This document shows positions 28,155-37,229 of a stretch of DNA of 64,000 nucleotides, in pieces (positions within the stretch are counted from its first letter, which is position 1; the number at the start of each line of letters is the position of its first letter). This stretch comes from Kiritimatiellia bacterium. Lineage in GTDB: Bacteria; Verrucomicrobiota; Kiritimatiellia; WLWN01. Both the position numbers and the translations under genes were made by a program. The stretch covers positions 1,131,792 to 1,195,791 of the forward strand of contig WLWN01000001.1 in assembly GCA_012103575.1 (NCBI GenBank), written 5' to 3'. A model generated the notes under the pieces. The model was not told the DNA's origin and ran no database searches. It saw nothing but the letters and a program-made list of their open reading frames with translations.

Positions 28155-29522
28155 TCAGCCCTGTAGATGCTGGAAGTTTTGTGTGAGTAAAACCGCGGTT
28201 TCCTGCATGAGCTTCTCGCCGATTTCATCCACATGACGATTTTTCCAATCCTCGAGTTCCGTTCCTTTGACCCACTGATTAAACGCACCCAAGGCCGGTC
28301 CGGTATGCACCTGATAGTCTATATGGCTCGCACCGCCATTGTCTGAAAAGGCTAAACGCATCGAATAACCGAAATACCATCGAGAAACCAAGGCCATCTT
28401 TTGCTTCGGATTCCGCGCTGCCTTCTCAATTATTTCCGCCTGTCCTTTACGTATAAAAAAGTCCTTGGTTTCTTCCCAGATCTCATCAAAGCTCTTTTTG
28501 AAATATTTTTCCTGGAGTTGAGTCTTAATTTTATCAGGGATTTCTTCCAACGAGGCATAGTGGGTATAGAGCATATATAGTTTATTGGCCCGGGCAGGAA
28601 AAAAAACGCCTTTTTTTAGAACTTGCACCCTCGCTCCGATTTCAAACATGTCACCTGCAGGCGCGTAGTCGGTATCTTGTACATTGATGGCCTGAAGCAA
28701 CTCTTTGACCGAACTGCTCATCCCCGATTCCACCGTACATTGATTGATCGAACCGGTTAGAATAAAGTCTGCCCCCATAATAAAAGCGGCCGCTGCGGCC
28801 TCAGGAGTTCCAATCCCCCCCGCTAAGCCAATGCGTAAGCCCTGCTTATAGTCGTGCTTATCCATGATCTCTTTTCGCAAACTTTGCATAGCAGGTAGGA
28901 GTACGGTAGGGATGCCTTGATCGGTGTGACCACCGGAGTCTGCTTCCACACAGATGTCATAGCTCATAGGAACTTCTTTGGCCAATTCAGCCTGCTTCTC
29001 TGTGATTTTTTTTTCTTCTAATAATTTCGTAACGATCCTCTCAGGGGCCGGACTCATAAAAACTTCTGCCACTTCCGGACGGGATATTTTTGCTATAATT
29101 TTGTGCTCACAGACCACCTGTCCTTCTCCATTCTTGTGTAAGCCTTGTAACCGATACAGAGCTAGAGCGAGAGTAATCTGCATAAAGGCCGAAGCTTCAA
29201 TCTGCTTGATGCCATGTTCCAAATAGAGCAAAATCGTATCCAATTCTATCGCAGGTTGATCCAGATCACAGATGAGATTCATTCCATACGATTCCCCGTT
29301 GCATAATTTTCCTTGAATATAATCGATGCCTTCCTTTATCTGATCAAGCGTAAATCCAGCGGTTCCAAAAAATCCCAAGAGACCCGCTTTGCCCATTTTC
29401 ACTACTAATTCTTTGGAAGAAATCCCACGATACATCGATCCTGAAAGATAGGCATATTTAATGCCATACTCTTTTTTAAAAGCCATATTCCCTAAACGTT
29501 CCGGTGTAATTTTAACATTCAT
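28155..29522 (-). CDS. pfaD: Trans-acting enoyl reductase, PfaD/PksE-type flavoprotein
   Basis: 455-residue FMN-dependent enoyl reductase related to nitropropane dioxygenases. Recognisable parts are an N-terminal GFFGTAGFTLDQIKEGIDYI segment, the nucleotide-binding region EADSGGHTDQG, GLAGGIGTPEAAAAAFIMGA (phosphate loop) and the C-terminal R-W-Y-F-G-Y block. In trans-AT polyketide systems such enzymes reduce enoyl intermediates on modular synthases. In polyunsaturated fatty acid synthases they are PfaD. The neighbouring beta-branching genes support the polyketide assignment. It is the last gene of the minus-strand operon that begins with the ACP at 37044. Confidence 0.9.
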   Translation of the reverse strand: MNVKITPERLGNMAFKKEYGIKYAYLSGSMYRGISSKELVVKMGKAGLLGFFGTAGFTLDQIKEGIDYIQGKLCNGESYGMNLICDLDQPAIELDTILLYLEHGIKQIEASAFMQITLALALYRLQGLHKNGEGQVVCEHKIIAKISRPEVAEVFMSPAPERIVTKLLEEKKITEKQAELAKEVPMSYDICVEADSGGHTDQGIPTVLLPAMQSLRKEIMDKHDYKQGLRIGLAGGIGTPEAAAAAFIMGADFILTGSINQCTVESGMSSSVKELLQAINVQDTDYAPAGDMFEIGARVQVLKKGVFFPARANKLYMLYTHYASLEEIPDKIKTQLQEKYFKKSFDEIWEETKDFFIRKGQAEIIEKAARNPKQKMALVSRWYFGYSMRLAFSDNGGASHIDYQVHTGPALGAFNQWVKGTELEDWKNRHVDEIGEKLMQETAVLLTQNFQHLQG

Positions 29523-29548
29523 ATCTTTTCAGCTTTCTTATTTTGATT

Positions 29549-32500
29549 TTATTCAGAATGGTTCTTCACGATCATGTCGGTGACGGCCAAGCTGCTAATA
29601 AACCGAGCCGCGGGCAACGTGTCTGTCTTGAATGCGCGAATCGCCTTTCGAATGCCTTTAATAGCGACATCGGGATTGTCCAACAGGTCGATCATTTGTC
29701 GATGCATTCGGGAAGGTTCGATGGGAATGGCGGCGCCGGTCGCTGTCAAACGATCCCGTTGGATTTGATTGTTATGCCATAGTCCCTGAAAGTAAAGAAT
29801 AGGCACCTCTTGACTTGCCGGCTCGAAGATATTCCGATCCATACCAACGATGGAAAGATCCGCAGCCCCTAGAAAATCTATAAGTTCTCCCTTGGTATTT
29901 AACACTACGAAATTCCGTTCTCCGAACCCGGCCAAACTCTCGTCTCTAAAATCCCGGGCTACCGCGCTGAATCCACGTTTGCACATGGCTTCCTTCAATT
30001 GATAATCGGCCTCTCTCATGCCTAAAACGACCACTGGCCGTTTTCGAGAAGGCATCTGCTTTATAGCATTGATCAGGGCCTCCGTTTCCTTAGGCAACGG
30101 GCACGACACCACCACCAGCTTACGCATACCCAATTCCATCCGACTCCGAAAACGGTTCCGCTCACGCACCTTCATTTTTGAGGGCAAGATCAGTTTGAAG
30201 GGCGCATGAGGAAATCGACGAAGCGGCACGTCCGCTGTATTGAGGTACCTGATGACGATTCGGCTTCGGACGGGCTCGATATCGTCCGTAATCGTTTGGT
30301 ATGGAAAACGTCTTCGGACCAGATCAACTGATTCGCGCATCTGGTTCCGGACCCCTATCTCATAGTGACTGGAATTCAAGTTCCAGGCTTGGATCAATCC
30401 ATTCGTTGAATTTAATCCGGCCACGTTGGAACTAACAAAAACAAGTTTGATCCGGAAGGCCTCCAGAAATTGGTTGACATCGATTTCACCCTTATCGTTA
30501 AGAGAACTCTCCTTTATTATCTTGCACCAGGCCCGGGAAAGGAAAGGTACGATGCCCATAAACAGTCGCGGTTCTTCGGTAAAAGCCTTACGCAGCTGTC
30601 TGGCATGGCAGACCTCCTTACAGAGAAATGCCCATCGGTCATCGAAATCACATCTTATTTCTTCTGGCATATTCAACACATTGAAAAACTCGAAAAAATC
30701 TTGCCGGTACAACTTGATCAAGGCAGCCCGACCGAGTGTTTTCGTAAGGCTCTTGAATGTGCGTTCCACGTTGTGTCCGGGTTGAACCTCCATCAGGATG
30801 CGCGTGAGCTGAAGACTGTCGCGCTCAAAACTTTTTCTAAGCACTTGTCGTCCCTGCTCTGGATCGAACTTCAGTAAAAACGCCCAGGCTTGTTTAAACG
30901 AAAAGGATCCTCTGCTAGATGACCTTCTAGCCGCGCTAATGTCGCTACCCCATAAGCCGGTTATTCTTTCCAAAGTCTGGAAGAATCTGATAGGTGCCGT
31001 TTGAAAAGCTTGGTTCAAAGCCTCCCTACCGACTAATGAGGCCTGAGCCATATAGGCCGTTGTCTTTTTATACCACGTGTTCCCCGATAAGGCTAGGAGG
31101 GCGATCACCGTCTGGTTAAAGTCACTCATGAAGGCTTGACGCAGAGCAGACGCGTGAATTCTATGTTCTTTTTTATGATCAACCAAAATCTGGAAAAATC
31201 TGCTGGCAAACAAAGGGTCGCTCAGGAGTGAAAGCGCTTCTTCGAAGTCGGATACCCGATATCCATGCCAAAGGACCTTAATGCCGATTTCATCTTGGGA
31301 TGCAAGTTGGTCAATCAACTCCGAGTATGGAGGAAAGATTTCTTGCAGGGTCCGTTTTTGCATTTCTTCCTCCTCGACCCAACGCTTAACCAGAGGCTGA
31401 ACCTCACGCGTTCTCCGTCGCAAGGCATAGCCGGCAACAAAGTGTTGTACGAATGGATCAACCCAAGGCGTCACATAATGATCTACAGGTGGCTGCAAGG
31501 GACTGCAGGCTTTTACGACGCGTCTTAATTGTTCAGCGAGGGGAACAGCTTGCTGGGAGCCTCGGGAGCCTCTTCTTCCTTTTTCCCATGCTTCACGGGG
31601 AAACAGATGAAGGCCAAATTCTCTCTCGAGCTTGCTTTCAAAATATCGGCTTAGGTAGGAGGAAACTCTCCTCAACTTGTTTCGAATAACGTGGAGTTTA
31701 TCGATCGCCATGTGGAAGGGATCGTCCCCCAACACAGTATGAGGCTTATACAACATATCCTGGGTCGCGTCCGCAACCAGGCCGAAATCCAGAATCAACA
31801 GACCTTTATCCCTTTTGAGGCCGGGCCTGTTATCGCCCAGGCCAACCAAATCCCCATCAAAGATTCCTCGCCGCCACACTGCGATGAAGAAATCAAGCAA
31901 CTCGCGTACAAATTTTTTACCTCGTTCTTTTATATAATGATTGGTAGCCGTTCGGGTCATCCGTTCTATCGCTGCCCCCGATGCGAATCCCGACTGGTGA
32001 TCATAAAAGTTCCCGATCATCATCGATGGGGTCAGGGCCCCTAAATAGCGGTGGGCTTGTTCGAATGAACGAAAACTCGATCCCTTTGGCTGACCACGAT
32101 GTTCTTTATATATGAGCTTTAGACCATACGCGTGATCCTCACTAAACAATACCCGACTTTGCTCTCCCCGCTTTTCAAGTGTAGGCTTGAAATCATTCAG
32201 ATCCTTATCTATTTTCAACCGCGCAAGGGTTTCTGCCCAAAGAAAAAGCTCTTCGTTGGTGTAGAAACCAAAAGAGACTCCACGCGACCTCCCTTTTGCC
32301 TTTCCCACCTGTCGCAACTCAGTGAAAACTTCACCATACGGTTTCTCTTCATCCACCTTTCGGATCCATGCATCTTCCTGATTAGAGCGAACATCGCCTC
32401 TAGCTGGCTCCACGGTATGCGGAGGAACAAAATCGTCATCATCATCCCCCGCATCTGCTTTATTGCCGTTGCGACCGTTTCTCATACTTTCCAAAACGCT

Positions 32501-32605
32501 TCGGTCATGGCTTATTACAGCAAGGTCACCGACAGGCGCGCCACCCCTATCATCGTCATCGAGCGCTACCCGATATTTTAAAGGAAGGGGGGAGGATCTT
32601 ATCAT
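29549..32605 (-). CDS. Large fusion protein: kinase-like N-terminal domain and GT-B (Kdo-transferase-like) C-terminal domain
   Basis: 1018-residue protein. An N-terminal tail (1-80) has two aspartate runs. Residues about 110-300 look like a kinase fold: a lysine in GLKLIYKEH (Lys163), a catalytic-loop-like FDGDLVGLGDN (Asp252, Asn259) and DFG at 273-275 in LLILDFGLV. This is the same layout as the HGDxHPGN...DFG core of UbiB/APH kinases, but the first loop residue is Asp, not His. About 300-800 is basic, helical and unrecognised. Residues 819-1018 resemble the second Rossmann domain of Kdo transferases (WaaA): NTKGELIDFLGAADLSIVG, then NIFEPASQEVPILYFQG and LTATGAAIPI. I chose ATG 32605 (GGAGG 8 nt upstream) over a TTG at 32662. 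It lies between ECH2 and pfaD in a polyketide operon. Confidence 0.7.
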   Translation of the reverse strand: MIRSSPLPLKYRVALDDDDRGGAPVGDLAVISHDRSVLESMRNGRNGNKADAGDDDDDFVPPHTVEPARGDVRSNQEDAWIRKVDEEKPYGEVFTELRQVGKAKGRSRGVSFGFYTNEELFLWAETLARLKIDKDLNDFKPTLEKRGEQSRVLFSEDHAYGLKLIYKEHRGQPKGSSFRSFEQAHRYLGALTPSMMIGNFYDHQSGFASGAAIERMTRTATNHYIKERGKKFVRELLDFFIAVWRRGIFDGDLVGLGDNRPGLKRDKGLLILDFGLVADATQDMLYKPHTVLGDDPFHMAIDKLHVIRNKLRRVSSYLSRYFESKLEREFGLHLFPREAWEKGRRGSRGSQQAVPLAEQLRRVVKACSPLQPPVDHYVTPWVDPFVQHFVAGYALRRRTREVQPLVKRWVEEEEMQKRTLQEIFPPYSELIDQLASQDEIGIKVLWHGYRVSDFEEALSLLSDPLFASRFFQILVDHKKEHRIHASALRQAFMSDFNQTVIALLALSGNTWYKKTTAYMAQASLVGREALNQAFQTAPIRFFQTLERITGLWGSDISAARRSSSRGSFSFKQAWAFLLKFDPEQGRQVLRKSFERDSLQLTRILMEVQPGHNVERTFKSLTKTLGRAALIKLYRQDFFEFFNVLNMPEEIRCDFDDRWAFLCKEVCHARQLRKAFTEEPRLFMGIVPFLSRAWCKIIKESSLNDKGEIDVNQFLEAFRIKLVFVSSNVAGLNSTNGLIQAWNLNSSHYEIGVRNQMRESVDLVRRRFPYQTITDDIEPVRSRIVIRYLNTADVPLRRFPHAPFKLILPSKMKVRERNRFRSRMELGMRKLVVVSCPLPKETEALINAIKQMPSRKRPVVVLGMREADYQLKEAMCKRGFSAVARDFRDESLAGFGERNFVVLNTKGELIDFLGAADLSIVGMDRNIFEPASQEVPILYFQGLWHNNQIQRDRLTATGAAIPIEPSRMHRQMIDLLDNPDVAIKGIRKAIRAFKTDTLPAARFISSLAVTDMIVKNHSE

Positions 32606-32677
32606 CCCTAGAAGCCTCCAGCTCGTTCCTTTTCCTTGTGAAATCAGACATAGTCCTTTCAAGAGAAGAACCCATCG

Positions 32678-33427
32678 CTATCGACCAAATAAAGTATGGA
32701 TGTTCTCTTTAACCTCTTCTTGATGAAAGGTCTTTGCATGCATGGCAACCTCTTGTTCAATGACTTTGGGAAGTTGTCTTCTCACAGAATCGACCAGATG
32801 ATCTTTCAAGGTGATAAGGGATATTCTGGGCTTCTCAGCAAGTTGGCGTGCCACGTTAAGAGCTTCTTCCATCACCTTTTCTCGAGGAAGTACGGGAAAA
32901 GGAATGCCCCGCTTCTTTAATTCTTCTCCCCGGTAATTCCGGGCCAGAATCAACATTTCTTGGCCCAGACTTATCCCTAATTTTTTGGGGACTATAAATG
33001 TCGCGCCCATACCCGGCGTAAATCCATACTTCATGAAATTTGTCGTATACACACTTTCTCTACTCAAAATCACGAAATCAGCAAATAGCCCCATGACAAA
33101 TCCTCCGCCAATCCCATGACCCTGCATAGCTGAAACCACCGGAATCCTGCAGTCCAAAGCAAGACTGTACAGATTTATATCCGTAAACTTTCCCTTGCCT
33201 TCACTAAGCGAAAGCAATGCTTCCTGTGTTCCTCCACTGGCAAAATAGCTATCATACCCGGTAAGAATAACCACCTTATAGTTCGTCTGAGTGTCAATCG
33301 TTTTAAAAGCTTGAATCAAGCCTAAACTCAACTCGTCGGAAAAGGTGTTTTTATGAACCTGGTCCTGCATCCTCATCAGCGCAATACCTGGTTCTATTTC
33401 ATTTACATCAACAACAGGCTCGGTCAT
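32678..33427 (-). CDS. Enoyl-CoA hydratase-like decarboxylase ECH2 (PksI type) of beta-branching
   Basis: 249-residue crotonase-fold protein, the second ECH of the HMG-CoA-synthase cassette. It decarboxylates the glutaconyl-type intermediate on the carrier protein to set the beta-methyl(ene) branch. Oxyanion-hole regions are seen in SYFASGGTQEALLSL and in AMQGHGIGGGFVMGLFADFV. The phrase TNFMKYGFTPGMGATFIVP is typical of the PksI group. The start overlaps the ECH1 stop by 4 bases (33424-33427). It is 72 bp upstream of the chosen start of the fusion-protein gene. Confidence 0.88.
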   Translation of the reverse strand: MTEPVVDVNEIEPGIALMRMQDQVHKNTFSDELSLGLIQAFKTIDTQTNYKVVILTGYDSYFASGGTQEALLSLSEGKGKFTDINLYSLALDCRIPVVSAMQGHGIGGGFVMGLFADFVILSRESVYTTNFMKYGFTPGMGATFIVPKKLGISLGQEMLILARNYRGEELKKRGIPFPVLPREKVMEEALNVARQLAEKPRISLITLKDHLVDSVRRQLPKVIEQEVAMHAKTFHQEEVKENIHTLFGR

Positions 33428-34212
33428 GATTTTGATTCCTCCCAGGGAAACGATCCGGTTTCCACATAACGAGCGATCTTCGCAAGGTTTTCCTTATCCG
33501 TAAAGACCTCAAGATTTGCCGACATCGCTTCCGATTTCATGCGAATTAACGAATCATCTAATTTGCTCATATAGCGTTTATAGCGTAGAATCCCCGCTTT
33601 AGAGAGACGTCTTAGGCGCAGTAAATGCTTGCGTAGCAAGTTTTCACTACTGGCTTCATACGCATCTACCAGACCCCAACTTTGGGCTTGTTGAACGGAA
33701 ACGGGTTGAGTCATCATGGTCATGTAGTGGGATTTTTGAAAGCCCATGCGACGGATCAAAAATGGAAGAACGCAAGCTGGCAAAAGTCCGAACAATAACT
33801 CCGACAAACTAAACACAGCAGTCTCATCCGCAAGTACAATATCACAAGCAGCCACAAATCCAATGCCTCCTGCATTAGCCTTCCCTCTAACATGCGCTAT
33901 GGTAATGTAGGGCCCGGTTGCTAATTTCAACCATAGATCATATATAGGCTCTGGATTTTGCTCCCGTTCTTGTCCGCTTGCCGCTTCCTGCTGGAGGCCT
34001 TGAAAATCAGCGCCAAAACAAAAGACTTCCGGCAAGCCTTCCAAGACCAGGACGTTGATCGAATCTTCATATACTTCAAGTAGCTGCAGACATTCTTCAA
34101 CTAAAATATCATTGATCGTGTTATTGGCTTCAGGCCGATGAATTTGAAGATAACAAACCGGCCCGTCAAAGCGTACCTGAATAGTTTGATAGGTTTCGTT
34201 CACGATACCCAC
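33424..34212 (-). CDS. Enoyl-CoA hydratase-like dehydratase ECH1 (PksH type) of beta-branching
   Basis: 262-residue crotonase-fold protein that dehydrates the HMG-like intermediate. PksH-type features are VFCFGADFQGL, RGKANAGGIGFVAACDIVLA and SELLFGLLPACVLPFLIRRM. It overlaps the HMG synthase gene by 13 bp and ECH2 by 4 bp, so the three are translationally coupled in the order of the reaction sequence. Confidence 0.9.
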   Translation of the reverse strand: MGIVNETYQTIQVRFDGPVCYLQIHRPEANNTINDILVEECLQLLEVYEDSINVLVLEGLPEVFCFGADFQGLQQEAASGQEREQNPEPIYDLWLKLATGPYITIAHVRGKANAGGIGFVAACDIVLADETAVFSLSELLFGLLPACVLPFLIRRMGFQKSHYMTMMTQPVSVQQAQSWGLVDAYEASSENLLRKHLLRLRRLSKAGILRYKRYMSKLDDSLIRMKSEAMSANLEVFTDKENLAKIARYVETGSFPWEESKS

Positions 34213-35465
34213 TCATATTCACGGTGATACTCTCGAATCTCTTTTAAGAACAGACGTTCGGTTCCCTTACAGGAGGCTCGGGCGCCGGGAATGAATTCAG
34301 AGTCCAAGGTTACATTCCGGGTGCCAAATTTCACCTCTCCACTTCCACGTAACAAGTCGTCATATTCCGCCATGGAGAGTTGATAACGCTGGTTTAATTG
34401 GTCCTCGATACCCAAACGACGCAGGCGTTCCTGGCCATCCTGGTTGACCATCCCACTATAAAACTCCGAACAGCATCCTGACCCATAAGAAAAACAACCA
34501 ATCCGTTTCGGAGCATCAAATTGTCCATTCTCAATCGTGCTGGACAAAGAAAGAGCGGTCGTCGCACCCATAATATTTCCGACACGTTGACAATAGGTAA
34601 GTCCGGGGGTCACACGGGAGTTAAAATCATCTTCGATCTCTTCAGGTTTGGCTTGGACCATTTTGCGCATCATATTACGATGCGCTCCTTTGATCATCCC
34701 CCCGAAAGGGGTGTGAAAGGCAAGATAACCAAATGTATTAACATAATCTACGTCCGTGACCCGTTTCTGATATTCTAAAAACGCATTTTCACAGCAATCC
34801 AGATAGGATAATAAGGACAAATCCGCATCCCCGGCTTCGCCATCTGGGACGGGACGACAGGTATCCATCACTTCGTATCCATAATACCCATTAGCACCGA
34901 CATCTACTTGGAACACATAAGGACTTTCACTAATAAGCATGGCTACCGCGCCTGCGCCTGAACTGGGCTCAGCAAAGGACCAGTCCTCCGTCAATGCTTC
35001 TCCGCCTTCAGCAACCAAAAACCGTGAAAGATCGGTTGCAATGACTAGAGCTTTCGCTCCAGGAGAGGCTTGGGAAAGAACAAAGTTAACACCCATTTGA
35101 AAACCGGCGGAGCCTGAGTAACACGCATTTTTGAGTTCAAACAAACGGCAATTCCGATTCAGTCCCAAATAATGATGTATATAGGTACTCATCGATTTAC
35201 CAAAGTCAAACGCCGACTCCGTACACGTAATCACCATTTCAATGCGATCTTTCTCCGCGTCGCTCATCAATGCCACGATCGGTTTAGCGGCGTTCACCCC
35301 AAAGCTGACGGGATCTTCATAAGGCAGAGCCACTGTCTTCTCTTTCATTAGCAGGTTCTCAAACCTAGCCGTATCCAATTTACGATGTTCAGCTAATTTC
35401 ATCACATCCAGATACGCCGTACCTCCAAAAACATGCATCGCTTCAATTCCAACAGCCATCATCAT
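34200..35465 (-). CDS. HMG-CoA synthase homologue (PksG type) of beta-branching
   Basis: 421-residue HMG synthase-fold enzyme. It condenses an acetyl unit from the donor ACP with a beta-keto polyketide on a carrier protein. The catalytic triad is visible: Glu83 (CTESAFDFG), Cys115 (LKNACYSGSAG) and His251 (AFHTPFGGM). The start has three tandem ATG codons after AAGGAG; the first is 5 nt from it and the third 11 nt. Alone this could be a mevalonate-pathway enzyme, but the flanking ECH1, ECH2, KS and ACP define a beta-branching cassette. Confidence 0.92.
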   Translation of the reverse strand: MMMAVGIEAMHVFGGTAYLDVMKLAEHRKLDTARFENLLMKEKTVALPYEDPVSFGVNAAKPIVALMSDAEKDRIEMVITCTESAFDFGKSMSTYIHHYLGLNRNCRLFELKNACYSGSAGFQMGVNFVLSQASPGAKALVIATDLSRFLVAEGGEALTEDWSFAEPSSGAGAVAMLISESPYVFQVDVGANGYYGYEVMDTCRPVPDGEAGDADLSLLSYLDCCENAFLEYQKRVTDVDYVNTFGYLAFHTPFGGMIKGAHRNMMRKMVQAKPEEIEDDFNSRVTPGLTYCQRVGNIMGATTALSLSSTIENGQFDAPKRIGCFSYGSGCCSEFYSGMVNQDGQERLRRLGIEDQLNQRYQLSMAEYDDLLRGSGEVKFGTRNVTLDSEFIPGARASCKGTERLFLKEIREYHREYEWVS

Positions 35466-35517
35466 TTTTCTCCTTATGTTTAAATTTAGATTTTAACATT
35501 TTCCGTTTTATTCCATA

Positions 35518-36768
35518 TCAAAATTTTTTTATTACAATTGAGGTATTGATTCCCCCAAACCCAAAGGCATTCGTTAGCACAAGATGACAGATCTCCGCCC
35601 GGCTTGTCAAACCTGCAAACCGGCATTCATCATCGATGGTCTTTTTCAAATTTAAGTTTGGATGTAAAAAACCGTTCTTCATCTGAATCAATGTGGCCAC
35701 CGCCTCCACAACACCCGCCGCATACAGACAGTGGCCCGTTAAGCTTTTTGTTGCGTTCACCCATACGTTAGCTGCATGAGAGCCAAATATCTCTTTGAGT
35801 GCCTGCACTTCAACTTCGTCCCCAATCACCGAACTCGTTGCATGCGCATTGACATACTCCACGTTTTCGGGACGAGATCCGGCTTCTTCTAAAGCTTTTT
35901 TCATCGCTCGGGCCTCTCCACTCACACTGGGATTACTCAGTCGGTTGCCATCTAAACACACGGCGCCTCCCGCGATTTCACCCCATACGTCAATACCTCT
36001 CTCTTGAGCGCTTTTGGCGGATTCAAGGATCAAACACGCGCTGCCCTGTCCATAAATAAATCCTTCTCGATCTGCATCAAAAGGACGGCAGGCTTTCTCC
36101 GGTTCCGCAGCAAATCGTTTGCCTCCCAAAGCCCCCGTCTGTCGAAAGGCCTGGAGTTCAACGGGGGAAAGATCCGCCATGGCTCCCACGACCACACAGG
36201 CTTTGCATAACCCATATTTGATATGCCGGTAAGCCTGGAAAATCCCCACATTCCCACTAGCCGAAGCACCGCCTACAGTAAACCCTTCGCCCTGAATTCC
36301 CAACGTTTCACTCAGAATCCCCACATGATCCGTATCCATAAAATGAAGTGCATAATTCGCAGGAATATACTCAGGATGTTCCTTGAACTTTTCAGCCATA
36401 CGATACTGATATTGCTGCCCAATGTTGTGACCAGCCACTATAACATCGATTTCTTCTGAAGGATATCCCTCCTTCCCTGAAAAGGCCTGCATCCAGGCTT
36501 CCAACGCGGTTATGATAGAAACCTGCGCGGAACGAGGCGCCCTTCGTCCAGCTTTTCGGGAGCGTAGAAGGATGGCGTCAGGAAGGTTCAAACCCGCCAA
36601 ACGATCCTCATAGTCAAACGATTGAATTCGCCCGGCAATACCCAGACCATCTTCATCATCACGCGTGATGCCACTCACCCCTTTTTGGAGAGCATCTGTA
36701 AATTGCTCGATACCCCTACCGATCGATGTTGAGATACCTATACCCGTAATAACAACATTGCTATACAT
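35518..36768 (-). CDS. Decarboxylating ketosynthase with Ser in place of Cys (PksF type)
   Basis: 416-residue stand-alone ketosynthase. The active-site cysteine position is Ser169 (TVGGASASGNVG), while the two histidines are kept (VNAHATSS and TGHCLYAAG). KS proteins with this change decarboxylate malonyl-ACP to acetyl-ACP instead of condensing, supplying the acetyl donor for the HMG synthase. It lies between the donor ACP and the HMG synthase, as in PksF-type cassettes. Length is normal for free-standing KS enzymes. Confidence 0.92.
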   Translation of the reverse strand: MYSNVVITGIGISTSIGRGIEQFTDALQKGVSGITRDDEDGLGIAGRIQSFDYEDRLAGLNLPDAILLRSRKAGRRAPRSAQVSIITALEAWMQAFSGKEGYPSEEIDVIVAGHNIGQQYQYRMAEKFKEHPEYIPANYALHFMDTDHVGILSETLGIQGEGFTVGGASASGNVGIFQAYRHIKYGLCKACVVVGAMADLSPVELQAFRQTGALGGKRFAAEPEKACRPFDADREGFIYGQGSACLILESAKSAQERGIDVWGEIAGGAVCLDGNRLSNPSVSGEARAMKKALEEAGSRPENVEYVNAHATSSVIGDEVEVQALKEIFGSHAANVWVNATKSLTGHCLYAAGVVEAVATLIQMKNGFLHPNLNLKKTIDDECRFAGLTSRAEICHLVLTNAFGFGGINTSIVIKKF

Positions 36769-36789
36769 ACCGTATATCGATCTAAAATA

Positions 36790-37044
36790 TCATGGATTAT
36801 TTCCCAGGTATTTGGTATGAAAAAAGTCTATCAAGCCCTGGATATTCTCGACAGCTCCCAATTCATGAAGGGGAAATTTCAAGTTTAATTCTTCCATGGA
36901 TTGAATGACTACATCGGCTCGATCAATCGAATTAGCGCCTAAATCCCGCATACTTTGTAACGGTTCAATACTGGCAGGATCTAAATCCGGCAAAATACCT
37001 AAAAGATTGTGTTTTATAACTTCAAAGATTTTTTCTTTTGTCAT
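36790..37044 (-). CDS. Donor acyl carrier protein of the beta-branching cassette (AcpK type)
   Basis: 84-residue acyl carrier protein with the phosphopantetheine site Ser39 in DLGANSIDRADV. The variant DLGANSID, rather than the DSLDxxE of fatty-acid ACP, is typical of donor ACPs in HMG-synthase cassettes. It is the first gene of the minus-strand operon ACP-KS-HMGS-ECH1-ECH2-fusion-pfaD. Its Shine-Dalgarno and start region is tandemly duplicated (37036-37084). Confidence 0.9.
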   Translation of the reverse strand: MTKEKIFEVIKHNLLGILPDLDPASIEPLQSMRDLGANSIDRADVVIQSMEELNLKFPLHELGAVENIQGLIDFFHTKYLGNNP

Positions 37045-37084
37045 CGTATCTTTCTACTCCTTTTGTCATCGTATTTTCTACTCC
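37036..37084 (-). repeat. Tandem duplication of the ribosome-binding/start region of the ACP gene
   Basis: Two near-identical units, 25 and 24 bp (37036-37060 and 37061-37084), each contain GGAGTAGAAA-TACG on the coding strand followed by ATGACAAAA. The inner ATG starts the ACP. The outer one is 25 nt upstream, out of frame, and would give a peptide of about 15 residues. The duplication could lower or couple ACP translation, or be neutral. Confidence 0.7.
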
Positions 37085-37229
37085 ATGAATCTACCGCATC
37101 TTTCGGGATATACTCATGGACAAAATCAAGCTTGCACATACTGGCGGACTTATCCTACTATCCGCCATGCTTTCTTTTATTCATATGGCAACCAAAAAAT
37201 AAAACAGTTCGAATCGTATATTTACCGCT

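Noticed and set aside
34200..35465. Mevalonate-pathway HMG-CoA synthase
   Set aside because: No other mevalonate genes are near, and the gene overlaps ECH1 and follows a decarboxylating KS and donor ACP.
28155..36768. Polyunsaturated fatty acid synthase locus, suggested by the PfaD-type reductase and KS/AT genes
   Set aside because: There are no PfaA-C type multi-domain proteins, and the HMG synthase, ECH1, ECH2, KS-Ser and donor ACP define polyketide beta-branching instead.
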